The position numbers and the translations under genes are program-made. Shown one piece after another: positions 50,723-59,157 of a stretch of 64,000 nucleotides of DNA (position 1 is its first letter; each line of letters begins with the position of its first letter). Where the stretch lies: NCBI GenBank assembly GCA_963752815.1, contig CAVVZI010000006.1, forward strand, positions 186,001 to 250,000, in the 5' to 3' direction. Below the pieces are notes generated by a model, which saw nothing but the letters and a program-made list of their open reading frames with translations, was not told the DNA's origin and searched no databases. Source of the DNA: Sva-07 sp963752815 (GTDB lineage: Bacteria > Actinomycetota > Acidimicrobiia > Acidimicrobiales > Ilumatobacteraceae).

Positions 50723-50983
50723 ATGAGTTCGTCAGAAACTGCGCCGCACGAGGGAATCCAATGGGAGTACCTCATCGTCCCTCTCAGAGATGCCCGTGGA
50801 CTCAAGAAGAAGTCCGATGACATGAAACCTGACCACCTCAATGATCTCGGCTCGCAGGGTTGGGAGGCAGTCGGTCTCTCGCTCAAGAGCGGCGACCTGT
50901 TCGATTGGCCGGTGGTTTTGCTCAAGCGCGCGAAAGCGCTAGCGGAGCGGGAAGGAGTCCTTGCCCGCGAAGACCGACGTTGA
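50723..50983 (+). CDS. DUF4177-like small protein
   Basis: An 86-residue protein with the DUF4177 pattern: IQWEYLIVPLRDARGLKKKS, then LNDLGSQGWEAVGLSLKSGD and PVVLLKRAKAL. These small beta-alpha proteins have no assigned function. ATG 50723 is chosen because a GGAGGG site at 50711-50716 lies six bases upstream and the conserved region starts 20 residues later; the open frame further upstream is arginine- and serine-rich nonsense. Confidence 0.7.
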   Translation: MSSSETAPHEGIQWEYLIVPLRDARGLKKKSDDMKPDHLNDLGSQGWEAVGLSLKSGDLFDWPVVLLKRAKALAEREGVLAREDRR

Positions 50984-51059
50984 GGCGTGAGTGAGACGCG
51001 CGATCAGGACTTCGGCTGGCTCGCCCCGACGTGCTCGCGCGAGATTTCCACGCGCCATT

Positions 51060-51088
51060 GCAACGTTTCGGTGCGTTCTGACACCTAC
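51060..51088 (+). promoter_or_regulatory. Possible ECF-type (autoregulatory) promoter
   Basis: GCAACG (51060-51065) and CACCTAC (51082-51088), 16 bases apart, resemble the CAAC-spacer-CGTCTAC arrangement seen before SigE-family ECF genes. The downstream box ends close to the start codons at 51095/51098. Confidence 0.3.
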
Positions 51089-51094
51089 AAAGGG

Positions 51095-51574
51095 ATGATG
51101 GAGGAGTCGATCGCGCTCGGAGATGAAGGCGAGCGCACGTTCGACGCGTTCTTCGCCGAGCGATTCGACGAGTTGTCTCGGCTCGCCTTCCTGCTGACCG
51201 GTGCATCGGCGGTCGCCGATGAGATCGCTCAGGACGCGTGTGAGGAGGTGTTCCGACGTTGGGAGCACATCGATCACCCTCGGGCGTACGCCCGGTCGGC
51301 GGTGATCAATGGCGCACGCGCGTGGGGCCGGCGACGGACCCGACAACGGATCAACATGGAACAGGCTGGTTCGGTTCCGGCGTTCGACGCCGACACGATC
51401 GCTGTCCGCAACGTGCTGGGTGACCTGCCGCAGGCTGAACGAGAGGTGTTGGTGTTGCGCTTCTACGCCGACTTGAAGGTCGATGACATCGCACACGAAC
51501 TCGGGATCCCGACGGGCACGGTCAAGTCACACATTCACCGCGGCCTGACACGAATGCACAAGGAGTTGTCGTGA
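51095..51574 (+). CDS. ECF sigma factor, SigE family
   Basis: A 159-residue RNA polymerase sigma factor with only regions 2 and 4. Region 2 is FFAERFDELSRLAFLLTGASAVADEIAQ to HPRAYARSAVINGARAW; region 4 is LPQAEREVLVLRFYADLKVD with the helix-turn-helix DIAHELGIPTGTVKSHIHRG. It resembles the Streptomyces-type 'SigE-like' group. Its stop overlaps the GTG of a membrane-anchored partner gene, the usual arrangement for a cognate anti-sigma or signalling protein. ATG 51095 (or 51098) is the first plausible start. Confidence 0.87.
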   Translation: MMEESIALGDEGERTFDAFFAERFDELSRLAFLLTGASAVADEIAQDACEEVFRRWEHIDHPRAYARSAVINGARAWGRRRTRQRINMEQAGSVPAFDADTIAVRNVLGDLPQAEREVLVLRFYADLKVDDIAHELGIPTGTVKSHIHRGLTRMHKELS

Positions 51575-53107
51575 CCGACCAATCCATCACCGCGACCGAA
51601 GCCCGGGTGCGCGCCGCGCTCCACCGGCTGGCGGAGAGTCATCGGCCCGATCCCGATCTGCACCGGGCAAACGAGCCTGGAACCGGCCGGCAGACCGGAG
51701 GGCCACCCCCGTCACAGCGGCGCTGGTTGCTCGCGGTCGCATCCATAGCCGTCGTCGGAGCGGGGATCGTTGCAGTCGCACTCGTGCCGAACGATGTCGA
51801 GGCTCCCCCCACCGACAGCGCGGACACGATCGTTTCGACGACCGAACCCGGCCCGACGCCCGCACCCGTGCCGACAACGGTTCCCACCCCGGCCCCGACG
51901 ACGGGTGCGCCCGCCCCCGTCCGCGAGTTGCGATTCGCCGAACCGTTCGACGAGCCGATGGTGGCATCGCTCGAGCCCGACCCCGCGCTTCCCGAGACGT
52001 CCGCGCTCGGGTACGACCCCACCGCGGGCCACGCCGAGTGGGCGCACGGACTCGATGGTTTCGGACAGGTGTGGTCCATCTCGAACAACGAGTGGGTCGG
52101 CAGTGTTTCCGTCTTGGACGGAGGTGTGCCGTGGGAGATCGCCAGTGAAGGAAAGACGCTCACCGAGATCAGCGGGATCGACGCCGTCGTCGACGAACCG
52201 TTGTCCGCTGTGGCGCTGCGGCTGCCGAACGGTCGCACACGACTGATCCAGGGTTTCGCGAGCGAACAATCTGACATCACTGCGACGCAGGCGGCGGTCG
52301 AACTCGCGGAGGTGATCGGCACGAACTCGATCGAATCCACGGTGCCGACCGACCGTTTCGTTCTGCCGATCGGTGTCGCTGGCCGAGGGCCGGTGGTGCA
52401 GTACGGCGACCGCGCTCCGGTCAACACCACCGGCCTGACGCAGATCGGGCTGGAGCGCCTCGAACGGACACCCACCGATGACGAACTTCGATGGATCGCC
52501 ACGTCGAAATCGGAGGGTGGGGAACTCGAACAGCTCGGACCAGGAGTCTTTGAGGCGACGATGAGCGGCGGGCAGCTGTCGCTGGTCGAACTCGTCAGCC
52601 CGCTCGACTTGGTGTGGATCCTCGCACCCGGCAGGGACGGACATGTCGACGCTGCGCGAGTCGATCGTGTTCGAGCCGCTCGATCAGAGCGGTCTCAGCG
52701 TCCCACCGTTCAGCGCGGATCCCACGACGGTGGAGGTCGCCCGAGGCGAACCCAGCTGGGGACGTTGGCAAGTCGCAACGTCGTCCGACGGCACGTGCCG
52801 GTCGCTCGACCGAGCGGTGTGGGCCGCAGGCGCATACTCGGCCAACGCATCAGGGAGCACGTCCTGCGATCCCGATCCGATCTCCAGCAGTGCGATCTGT
52901 TCAGCCCTGCATGACGGGCTCATGTTGGTCGTCGTCGTCGGCGTGGATGCCGCCAGGATCACCGTCGAACTCGACGGGCAGCCCGTCGCACAGCCGATCG
53001 AGAACGGCGACGGCGGCGCAGCTGTTCTGTTGAACGACGGCATCGCCGACGTCAATCGGCTCACCGTGCGTATCGACGGCGCTCCCACCGAGTGCGGGCC
53101 AGCCTGA
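51571..53107 (+). pseudogene. Membrane-anchored ECF partner (anti-sigma-like), frame-disrupted
   Basis: Coupled to the sigma gene by a GTGA overlap. The first frame encodes a cytoplasmic head of about 50 residues (TATEARVRAALHRLAESHRP), one membrane helix (WLLAVASIAVVGAGIVAVAL), a Pro/Thr-rich linker and an extracellular domain to about 52635. The next 150 residues of that domain (STLRESIVFEPLDQSG... to GAPTECGPA, with four cysteines) are in another frame up to 53107. Removing one G from the GGG at about 52634 joins them. The first frame otherwise ends in arginine-rich nonsense at 52914. No zinc-binding HxxxCxxC anti-sigma motif is visible, so its anti-sigma role is inferred from position. 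Confidence 0.6.
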
Positions 53108-53183
53108 GGCAGTCCGCGGCGACGCTTCTTACTGCGTCAGTGAGCTCGGTGCCCGAATGCGCCGAACTCCGATTCGAAATGTG

Positions 53184-55115
53184 TCAAGCCAGGACAGCCG
53201 GCCGAGCAGCACTGGCGACGAACGCCAGCTCCTGCACGGCGCGCGTCATCGCCACGTACAGCAGGCGCGCCCCTCGAGTCGTACCGTCGAGGATGTTCTG
53301 TGGCTCGACGACCACGACACCGTCGAACTCGAGACCCTTCACCGCCTCGGGGCCGAACAACGGCACGTCGTCGTGACCGAGTTCGTGGACGTGATCGACC
53401 GCCGCCAGCCCGACGCCGGCCAGAGCGGCGACGACGCGCGCGTGGAGCTCGGGCGGCGCCACCACACCGGTCAGTCGGTGGCGGTGCTTGACTTCGGTCA
53501 CGACCTTGGCGGTGACCTCGGCGACATCGGTCGGCGTCGCCGCGTGCCAGGCGGGCGGCTCGCCCTCGGCGCGCACTGAGCGGCTGGCGACCGCCGTCAC
53601 GCCCGTGAGCGGGAGCAGACGGTTGGCGATGTCGAGGATGGGCTCGGGCACCCGGTAGCCGATCGTCAGGTCGGCGACCGTACCGCTGGCGCCGAGGTGG
53701 GCGAACACGTCGACCCAGCGCTCCTGACCGGCCGGCGTGGTGGACTGGGCGACGTCACCGACCATCGTGATCGAGCCGTTCGGCGACCGCCGCCCGATCA
53801 CGCGCAGCGCGACCGCCGAGTGGTCCTGGGCCTCGTCGACGACGACGTGCCCGTAGGTGAATGGCGTGCCGTTCAGCAACGTGTTGGCCTCGTCGACGAG
53901 GAACTGGTCAGCCGGAGTCCAGCGCCTACGCCGGCCGGATGGTCCGGGCAGCATGCGGTCGACGAGCTTGACCGGCTGCTGAGTCGGCCAGCAGGCGTTG
54001 ATCGCCGTCTTGAGCGGGCCGGCCGACGACCAGAAATCGTCGCCGCCACAGCGCCGGAGCAACTCCTGGCGGGCGAGCACCCGCAACCGTTCGCGCCGCT
54101 GGTTGATCGGGACCACGCCCGACTTGGCGACGGCGATCCATTCGGCGATCAACGCCGCCGAGAACTCGTGAGTGCGGGCACCGATCGGCACGCGCACGGC
54201 GTCGGTGGGCGGTCGGATGGCGTCGAGCGCGCGTTGCTCGAGCTCGACGAGACGATCGGCGGAACCTTTCCAACGCGCCTCCTCGACGTCGTCGACGGCG
54301 GTGATCTCGGTCTTCGGAATGCAGAGGTCGATCGCGGTGCACTGGCGCACGCTGCGCTCGCCGAGTGACGGCAGCACGTTGGCGATGTAGTCGAGGAACG
54401 CTCGGTTCGGCCCGACGACGAGCACGCCGTCGCGCGCGAGCCGGTGCCGGTGCTCGAACAAGAGGTAGGCGGCGCGGTGCAGGGCGACGGCGGTCTTGCC
54501 CGTACCCGGACCGCCCTGCACGATCAGCGCCTGATCGATCGGGGCTCGGATCACGATGTCTTGCTCGGCCTGGATCGTGGCGACGATCTCGCGCATCGCA
54601 CCCGAGCGAGCTGCGCCGATCTCGGCCAGCACCGGGTCGGGGATCCCTGCTGCCACGTCGACCGCGTCGGGGTCGTCGAGGTGCTCGTCGAGATAGGCCG
54701 TCATGAGGCCCTCGTCGAACGTGAACCGGCGGCGGAACACGACGCCGAGGGGGTCGATCGCCGTCGCTCGATAGAACGGCGCCGAGATCGGTGCCCGCCA
54801 ATCGACGACGACCGGATCGTGCGTGTCGTTCTCGACGTGGCGTCGGCCGATGTACCAGTGCTCGATCGACGTGCGATTCGGCGCCGGCTCGTCGATCCGG
54901 CCGAAGAACTCGCCGGCACCCGGTGAGCGCAGCGAGTCGAGTGCCTCGGCGACAGTCATCTCGACGTACTCAGCGGTGATCTCGTCGGCCGATGCCGACG
55001 GGTCGACACGCTCGAGTCGATCGATCATGTGGTCGCGGCACTCCCGCGCGAACGCGAGGTGCTCGCGCTCGCGGTCGAGCTCGGGAAACGCGCCCTCGGC
55101 GCCGACCTGCGACAT
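53184..55115 (-). CDS. helD: HelD-type RNA polymerase-recycling helicase
   Basis: A 643-residue UvrD/Rep-like SF1 ATPase. Walker A is ALIVQGGPGTGKTAVALHRA, motif II VVVDEAQDHS, motif III MVGDVAQST and the C-terminal motif VAMTRAVQEL. The N-terminus is a charged helical arm (LDREREHLAFARECRDHMID), followed by the segment WYIGRRHVENDTHDPVVVDWRAPISAPFYRA typical of HelD. HelD removes stalled RNA polymerase from DNA, and actinobacterial HelR variants contribute to rifampicin tolerance. ATG 55115 is preferred over upstream GTGs; a TAGGAT hexamer lies ten bases before it. Confidence 0.85.
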   Translation of the reverse strand: MSQVGAEGAFPELDREREHLAFARECRDHMIDRLERVDPSASADEITAEYVEMTVAEALDSLRSPGAGEFFGRIDEPAPNRTSIEHWYIGRRHVENDTHDPVVVDWRAPISAPFYRATAIDPLGVVFRRRFTFDEGLMTAYLDEHLDDPDAVDVAAGIPDPVLAEIGAARSGAMREIVATIQAEQDIVIRAPIDQALIVQGGPGTGKTAVALHRAAYLLFEHRHRLARDGVLVVGPNRAFLDYIANVLPSLGERSVRQCTAIDLCIPKTEITAVDDVEEARWKGSADRLVELEQRALDAIRPPTDAVRVPIGARTHEFSAALIAEWIAVAKSGVVPINQRRERLRVLARQELLRRCGGDDFWSSAGPLKTAINACWPTQQPVKLVDRMLPGPSGRRRRWTPADQFLVDEANTLLNGTPFTYGHVVVDEAQDHSAVALRVIGRRSPNGSITMVGDVAQSTTPAGQERWVDVFAHLGASGTVADLTIGYRVPEPILDIANRLLPLTGVTAVASRSVRAEGEPPAWHAATPTDVAEVTAKVVTEVKHRHRLTGVVAPPELHARVVAALAGVGLAAVDHVHELGHDDVPLFGPEAVKGLEFDGVVVVEPQNILDGTTRGARLLYVAMTRAVQELAFVASAARPAVLA

Positions 55116-55284
55116 AGGGCCGACGATCCTACAAGCGCGGACTCTGGCCCTCCGCAAGCGCTCGAGCGCGCACAGATCGTCCGATCGGGAAGTGCCTCGA
55201 AACGCCGGGTACGCAGCCGCTGCCGAGGGACTGCTGTGGTCGGAAACGACAGAGTGATCAAGGCCGTCGGCTCGGACCGGCGGA

Positions 55285-55848
55285 CTACCGGAGCCGCTCG
55301 CCCGCGGCGCAGGCCTCGACGAGCAGGCCGAATCGCCGCTCGCGCGTCTCGGGGCGCTTCGCCTCGCTGATCCAGAAGGCGCGCAACTTGCGGTAGCTCG
55401 GCGGCGTGGAGTCCCAGAAGGCGGCCGCCTCCGGGTGGTCTCGGCGCAGGCGCTCGTCGAACTCGGGCGGCAGCCGGCTGGGCCGCTTCGACGTCGAGTA
55501 CGGCTCCTCGCTCGTGTCGCGTGCGGCGAACGCGCGCCGTCCGGCCTCGGTCATGCGGCCCTCGGCCTCGAGCTCGGCCACGAGCGCGACGTTCACGGCG
55601 CTCCAGCGGCGGCTCTTGCGTGGCGTGAACCGCTGCATGTGGCGTTCGTCGTCGATCGAGCGGCTCTGCCCGTCGATCCAGCCGAAGCACAGCGCCTCGC
55701 GCACGGCGTCGGCCCATCGGAGCGAGGGCTTGCCCGTGTGCGTCTTCCAGTAGCCCACCACGCACTCGGTCGCCGTCGCGTGATGGCGCTCCAGCCAGTC
55801 GCGGAACTCGTGCGGAGCGCGGAAGAAGATCGGCTCGCCGTCGAACAC
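55285..55848 (-). CDS. YdeI/OmpD-associated family protein
   Basis: A 187-residue protein: FFRAPHEFRDWLERHHATAT, CVVGYWKTHTGKPSLRWADAV, REALCFGWIDGQSRSIDD, RFTPRKSRRWSAVNVALV and a C-terminal PSYRKLRAFWISEAKRPETRERR. This matches the YdeI/OmpD-associated family, linked in enterobacteria to peptide resistance but uncharacterised here. GTG 55848 starts at the family N-terminus. The 169 bases between it and helD hold no gene that I can see. Confidence 0.8.
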   Translation of the reverse strand: MFDGEPIFFRAPHEFRDWLERHHATATECVVGYWKTHTGKPSLRWADAVREALCFGWIDGQSRSIDDERHMQRFTPRKSRRWSAVNVALVAELEAEGRMTEAGRRAFAARDTSEEPYSTSKRPSRLPPEFDERLRRDHPEAAAFWDSTPPSYRKLRAFWISEAKRPETRERRFGLLVEACAAGERLR

Positions 55849-55981
55849 GCCGGTGAGGCTACGTCTGCGCCAGCACCAGCACGACGACGGCCGACCGGGT
55901 AGTGACCAGGTGTCCCCGATCGCTAGTGAGGATCGGCACGGCGATGCTGGGTGCATCGAACGTCGCAATGAAAGTTAGGCC

Positions 55982-56020
55982 TTGACCTCAGCATCACGGC
56001 GACTATATGGTTAGGCATAT
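55982..56020 (+). promoter_or_regulatory. Promoter and operator of first arsR-type gene
   Basis: TTGACC (55982-55987), 16-base spacer, TATATG (56004-56009). ATATG-gttagg-CATAT (56005-56019) is an inverted repeat over the -10, a plausible self-operator. +1 near 56016 means translation starts at ATG 56019, not 56007. Confidence 0.55.
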
Positions 56021-56372
56021 GCCTCATCGTTACCCGGTCGATCCCGCTCTGGCGGAGATCTTCCGCGCTCTGTCGGACCCGACTCGCCTCGCGGTCATCG
56101 AGCGTTTGAGCGTCGCGCCGGCGTCGGCGAGCGCGCTGGCGAAGCCGTTCGCGATGGCGCTTCCGTCGTTCATGCAGCACATGGGCGTACTGGAGCGAGG
56201 AGCCATCGTGACCTCGCACAAGAACGGACGGGTCCGCACCTATCAGCTAGCGCCCGCCTCGTTGCAGCTCGCGTCGGCGTGGCTGGCTGAGGCTCGCAAC
56301 CACTGGGAGCGCAGGCTCGACCAGCTCGACCAGCTGATGATCACCACCAATGAACCACAAGGAGCACCGTGA
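56019..56372 (+). CDS. ArsR-family winged-helix repressor (first cassette)
   Basis: A 117-residue ArsR/SmtB-like regulator: AEIFRALSDPTRLAVIERLS, then the recognition helix region ALAKPFAMALPSFMQHMGVLER and wing IVTSHKNGRVRTYQLAPAS. It has no metal-binding cysteine motif, as in the group paired with AHSA1/SRPBCC proteins. ATG 56019 is chosen over 56007 because the latter lies inside the -10 box. Its stop overlaps the GTG of the following SRPBCC gene, so the regulator probably controls this small cassette and itself. Confidence 0.9.
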   Translation: MPHRYPVDPALAEIFRALSDPTRLAVIERLSVAPASASALAKPFAMALPSFMQHMGVLERGAIVTSHKNGRVRTYQLAPASLQLASAWLAEARNHWERRLDQLDQLMITTNEPQGAP

Positions 56373-56872
56373 GCCACTTCACCCCCAACCCCGCCCTCGA
56401 CCTCGTGCTCGAGCGCACGATCCCAGTGCCGCCCGAGCGGGTCTGGGCGGCGTGGACCCAGCCGGAGCTGTTGATGAAGTGGTTCACACCGGCACCGTGG
56501 AAGACGGTCGCCGCCGACCTCGACGTGCGGCCGGGTGGCCGCTGCGTCACGACGATGGAATCGCCTGAAGGCGACCGGTACCCGAACGCCGGCTGCTACC
56601 TCCAGGTGGAACCGAACCGACTGCTCGTCTTCACCAGCGTGATGACCGAGGACTTCCGCCCGGTCGCCCCGAGCAACGGCGCCGGCGACCTCGGCTTCAC
56701 CGCCCGGGTCGAGCTCGAGACGGCACCCGACGGGGGCACCAACTACCGAGCAATCGCGATGCACGCCGACGAGGACGCCTGCACGCGGCACTCCGAGATG
56801 GGCTTCGCCGAAGGATGGGGAACTGCCCTCGACCAACTGATCACACTCATGACCATCTCCGACAACGCCTGA
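56369..56872 (+). CDS. SRPBCC/AHSA1-family protein
   Basis: A 167-residue START-like protein: LVLERTIPVPPERVWAAWTQ, LLMKWFTPAPWKT, VRPGGRCVTTMESPEG and the C-terminal helix MGFAEGWGTALDQLITLM. This is the AHSA1 (activator of Hsp90 ATPase homologue) group, which binds hydrophobic ligands in a deep cavity. The ligand is unknown. It overlaps the arsR stop and is followed 21 bases later by a DHFR-like gene. Confidence 0.87.
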   Translation: MSHFTPNPALDLVLERTIPVPPERVWAAWTQPELLMKWFTPAPWKTVAADLDVRPGGRCVTTMESPEGDRYPNAGCYLQVEPNRLLVFTSVMTEDFRPVAPSNGAGDLGFTARVELETAPDGGTNYRAIAMHADEDACTRHSEMGFAEGWGTALDQLITLMTISDNA

Positions 56873-56893
56873 TCCACGAAGGAGAAGCCTGCC

Positions 56894-57436
56894 ATGCGCA
56901 ACGTGGTCCTACTCATGTTCACTTCACTCGACGGCGTCGCCGAAGAACCCAGTGACTGGTTCTTCGATGATGGACCCGAGTTGTTCGAGTTGATCGCCGA
57001 GGTTGTCGAAACCCAGACCGACGTTCTTCTCGGTCGGGGCACGTACGACTATTGGGTTGACTACTGGCCGACGTCGGACGTTGAACCATTTGCGTCGTTC
57101 ATCAACAAGACCCGCAAGCACGTCGCGACCTCTACCGAGCTAGCGGGAGCTTGGGAGAACACGACGAGAATCAGTGGGCCGGCGGAAGACTACGTACGCC
57201 AGCTCAAGGAAGCGGACGGCGGCGACATCGGGATCCACGGAAGCGTTCGACTTGCTGACAAACTCATCGCCGCTCGACTCGTCGACGATCTCCGTCTCAT
57301 CGTTCCGCCGACCATTGCTGGACGCGGGAATCGACTTTTCACCACTGACGCCGAGATGCAGCAGTTCTCCCTCTCGAGCGTTCGGCAAACTCCGAAAGGA
57401 ACGCTCTTCCTTCACTACCGCGCGGCACCAGCGTGA
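56894..57436 (+). CDS. Dihydrofolate reductase-like (RibD C-terminal) protein
   Basis: A 180-residue RibD-C/DHFR-fold protein: VVLLMFTSLDGVAEEPSDWF, TDVLLGRGTYDYWVDYWPT, GDIGIHGSVRLADKLIAARLVDDL and LIVPPTIAGRGNRLF. These stand-alone domains use NAD(P)H on unknown substrates. An AAGGAG site at 56879-56884 precedes the ATG. Its base composition is lower in GC than its neighbours, consistent with transfer. Its stop overlaps the next gene (GTGA). Confidence 0.85.
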   Translation: MRNVVLLMFTSLDGVAEEPSDWFFDDGPELFELIAEVVETQTDVLLGRGTYDYWVDYWPTSDVEPFASFINKTRKHVATSTELAGAWENTTRISGPAEDYVRQLKEADGGDIGIHGSVRLADKLIAARLVDDLRLIVPPTIAGRGNRLFTTDAEMQQFSLSSVRQTPKGTLFLHYRAAPA

Positions 57437-57984
57437 CGGTGGCGATCGTGACCGAACTGGCACCAGATCCCGAGTTGATTCCGACGGCCGACGAGGCCGC
57501 GACATTGTGGTCGTTCCTCGACTTCTACCGATCGATCCTCATTCGCAAGGCCGAAGGCATCACCGAGACACAAGCGCGGATCACGCTCGGCCCGTCTGAC
57601 CTGACGCTGATCGGGCTCGTGCGTCACATGGCCCAGGTCGAACGCAATTGGTTTCGTCGACGGTTCATGGACATCGAGTGCGACCGTCTCTACCGCACCG
57701 ACGCCTCAGGCGAGGAGGACCGCGACGCCGAGTTCCACGCGAGCGACGCGGACACGGTCGATGACGCGTTGCGTGATCTGCTCGAGGAGATCAACTTCGC
57801 CACCGCCTCGACCGCCGGCGTGCCGATGGACACCCTCGCGAAGGCGGTTCCGGATTGGCAGCGGATACCTGGTTGGCAGCCGACGCTGCGATTCATCGTG
57901 GTGCACATGATCGAGGAGTACGCGCGTCACTGCGGGCACGCCGACCTTCTCCGACAGGCTGCCGACGGGGCGACGGGCGATTGA
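57433..57984 (+). CDS. DinB/DUF664-family protein
   Basis: A 183-residue four-helix-bundle protein: FLDFYRSILIRKAEGITETQ, LTLIGLVRHMAQVERNWFRR and LRFIVVHMIEEYARHCGHAD. The three histidines in these segments form the presumed metal site of the DinB-like superfamily, which includes mycothiol-dependent isomerases and thiol transferases in actinobacteria. GTG 57433 overlaps the preceding stop. It is the last gene of the arsR-led cassette. Confidence 0.82.
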   Translation: MTVAIVTELAPDPELIPTADEAATLWSFLDFYRSILIRKAEGITETQARITLGPSDLTLIGLVRHMAQVERNWFRRRFMDIECDRLYRTDASGEEDRDAEFHASDADTVDDALRDLLEEINFATASTAGVPMDTLAKAVPDWQRIPGWQPTLRFIVVHMIEEYARHCGHADLLRQAADGATGD

Positions 57985-58066
57985 ACGACTTCGGTCGGGC
58001 AGCCGCCAAGGTGATCCGAGGTCACGCGCTGAAGTCATCGTCGCGCGTCGCGGCCGAGGGACAACA

Positions 58067-59050
58067 TCAGCGAACATCGACGAGCGATTCGATCGCAGCG
58101 GCGATCGCGTCCCGCATCGTGCTGCTCCCGGTGTGGCCAGAGTCCTCGATGATGAGCAGCTCTGAGCCGACCCACGCCTCGTGCACTTCGTGTGCGATGT
58201 GCACGGGACCACCGAGATCGAACTGGCCATGGATCAAACGGGCCGGAATGCCGGCAAGGGTGTCCATGTCGGCAAGGAGGATGCCGTCGTCGAGCCATGC
58301 GCCGTTGGAGAAGTACGTCGAGCAGATGCGCACCATCGCCTCGCGAGCGGAGTCGACCCGCTGGCTGTACGCCCCGGGGCTCCCATTGCGTTCCAGTGAG
58401 ATGACCGCGTCTTCCCACGTCACCCAATCGTGCGCCGCTCGCGCACGAACTGCAGGATCAGGATCCCCCATGCGCCGCGAGTACGCGGCGAGCACAGGAA
58501 AGATGTCGCCATCGGCGACGACTGCTGGGGCTTCTGCCTCTGGTACGCCTGCGACGAACGCCCTCCATTGCACAGGGAAGAAGCGGCCAACGCCGTGGTA
58601 CAACCAGTCGATCTCCGACCGGCGCGTCGTGGTGACGCCGACGAGGATCACATCAGAAACCCGCTCCGGGTACGACTGCGCGTACGCGATCGAAAGGGTC
58701 GATCCCCACGAGCCGCCGTACAGGCCCCAACGGTCGATACCGAGATGCTCGCGCAGCCGCTCCATGTCGGCGATCAAATGCTGGGTCGTGTTGACCGCCA
58801 TGTCCGTCGCCGGGACGGACGCGTGCGGCGTGCTCCGGCCACAACCGCGCTGGTCGAAAACCACCGTGAGGTAGTGCTCCGGATCGAACGTCTGACGCGC
58901 TCCGAGGCTGGAGCCCGAACCCGGACCGCCATGCACATGCAGCATCGGCTTCCCGATCGGGTTGCCGATGAGCTCCCAGTACACGCGATTGCCGTCGCCG
59001 ACATCGAGCAGACCCGATTCGTATGGCTGCGGCCGCGTTGCATCTGCCAT
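58067..59050 (-). CDS. pip: Prolyl aminopeptidase (S33 family)
   Basis: A 327-residue alpha/beta-hydrolase peptidase that removes N-terminal proline. The family oxyanion motif is VHGGPGSGSS, followed by FDQRGCGRSTPHAS, the nucleophile GLYGGSWGSTLSIAYAQSYP, the acid in LIHGQFDLGGPVHIA and the base in IIEDSGHTGSS. ATG 59050 gives the typical N-terminus YESGLLDVGDGNRVYWELIG. The long open frame beyond it covers promoter and LLM sequence in the wrong frame. The 82 bases on its 3' side contain no gene. Confidence 0.9.
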   Translation of the reverse strand: MADATRPQPYESGLLDVGDGNRVYWELIGNPIGKPMLHVHGGPGSGSSLGARQTFDPEHYLTVVFDQRGCGRSTPHASVPATDMAVNTTQHLIADMERLREHLGIDRWGLYGGSWGSTLSIAYAQSYPERVSDVILVGVTTTRRSEIDWLYHGVGRFFPVQWRAFVAGVPEAEAPAVVADGDIFPVLAAYSRRMGDPDPAVRARAAHDWVTWEDAVISLERNGSPGAYSQRVDSAREAMVRICSTYFSNGAWLDDGILLADMDTLAGIPARLIHGQFDLGGPVHIAHEVHEAWVGSELLIIEDSGHTGSSTMRDAIAAAIESLVDVR

Positions 59051-59157
59051 GAACCGAGTCTGCCCGGCACATTGGCCGCATTTCGCGCGACTCGACCAAC
59101 GCACCGGGCGGAGGCGGCCATCACCCAGCGACTCTGTCACGCTGAGCGCTGCACGGG

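Noticed and set aside
56007..56009. ATG 56007 as start of the first ArsR gene
   Set aside because: It lies inside the TATATG -10 hexamer; ATG 56019 just after the predicted transcript start is preferred.
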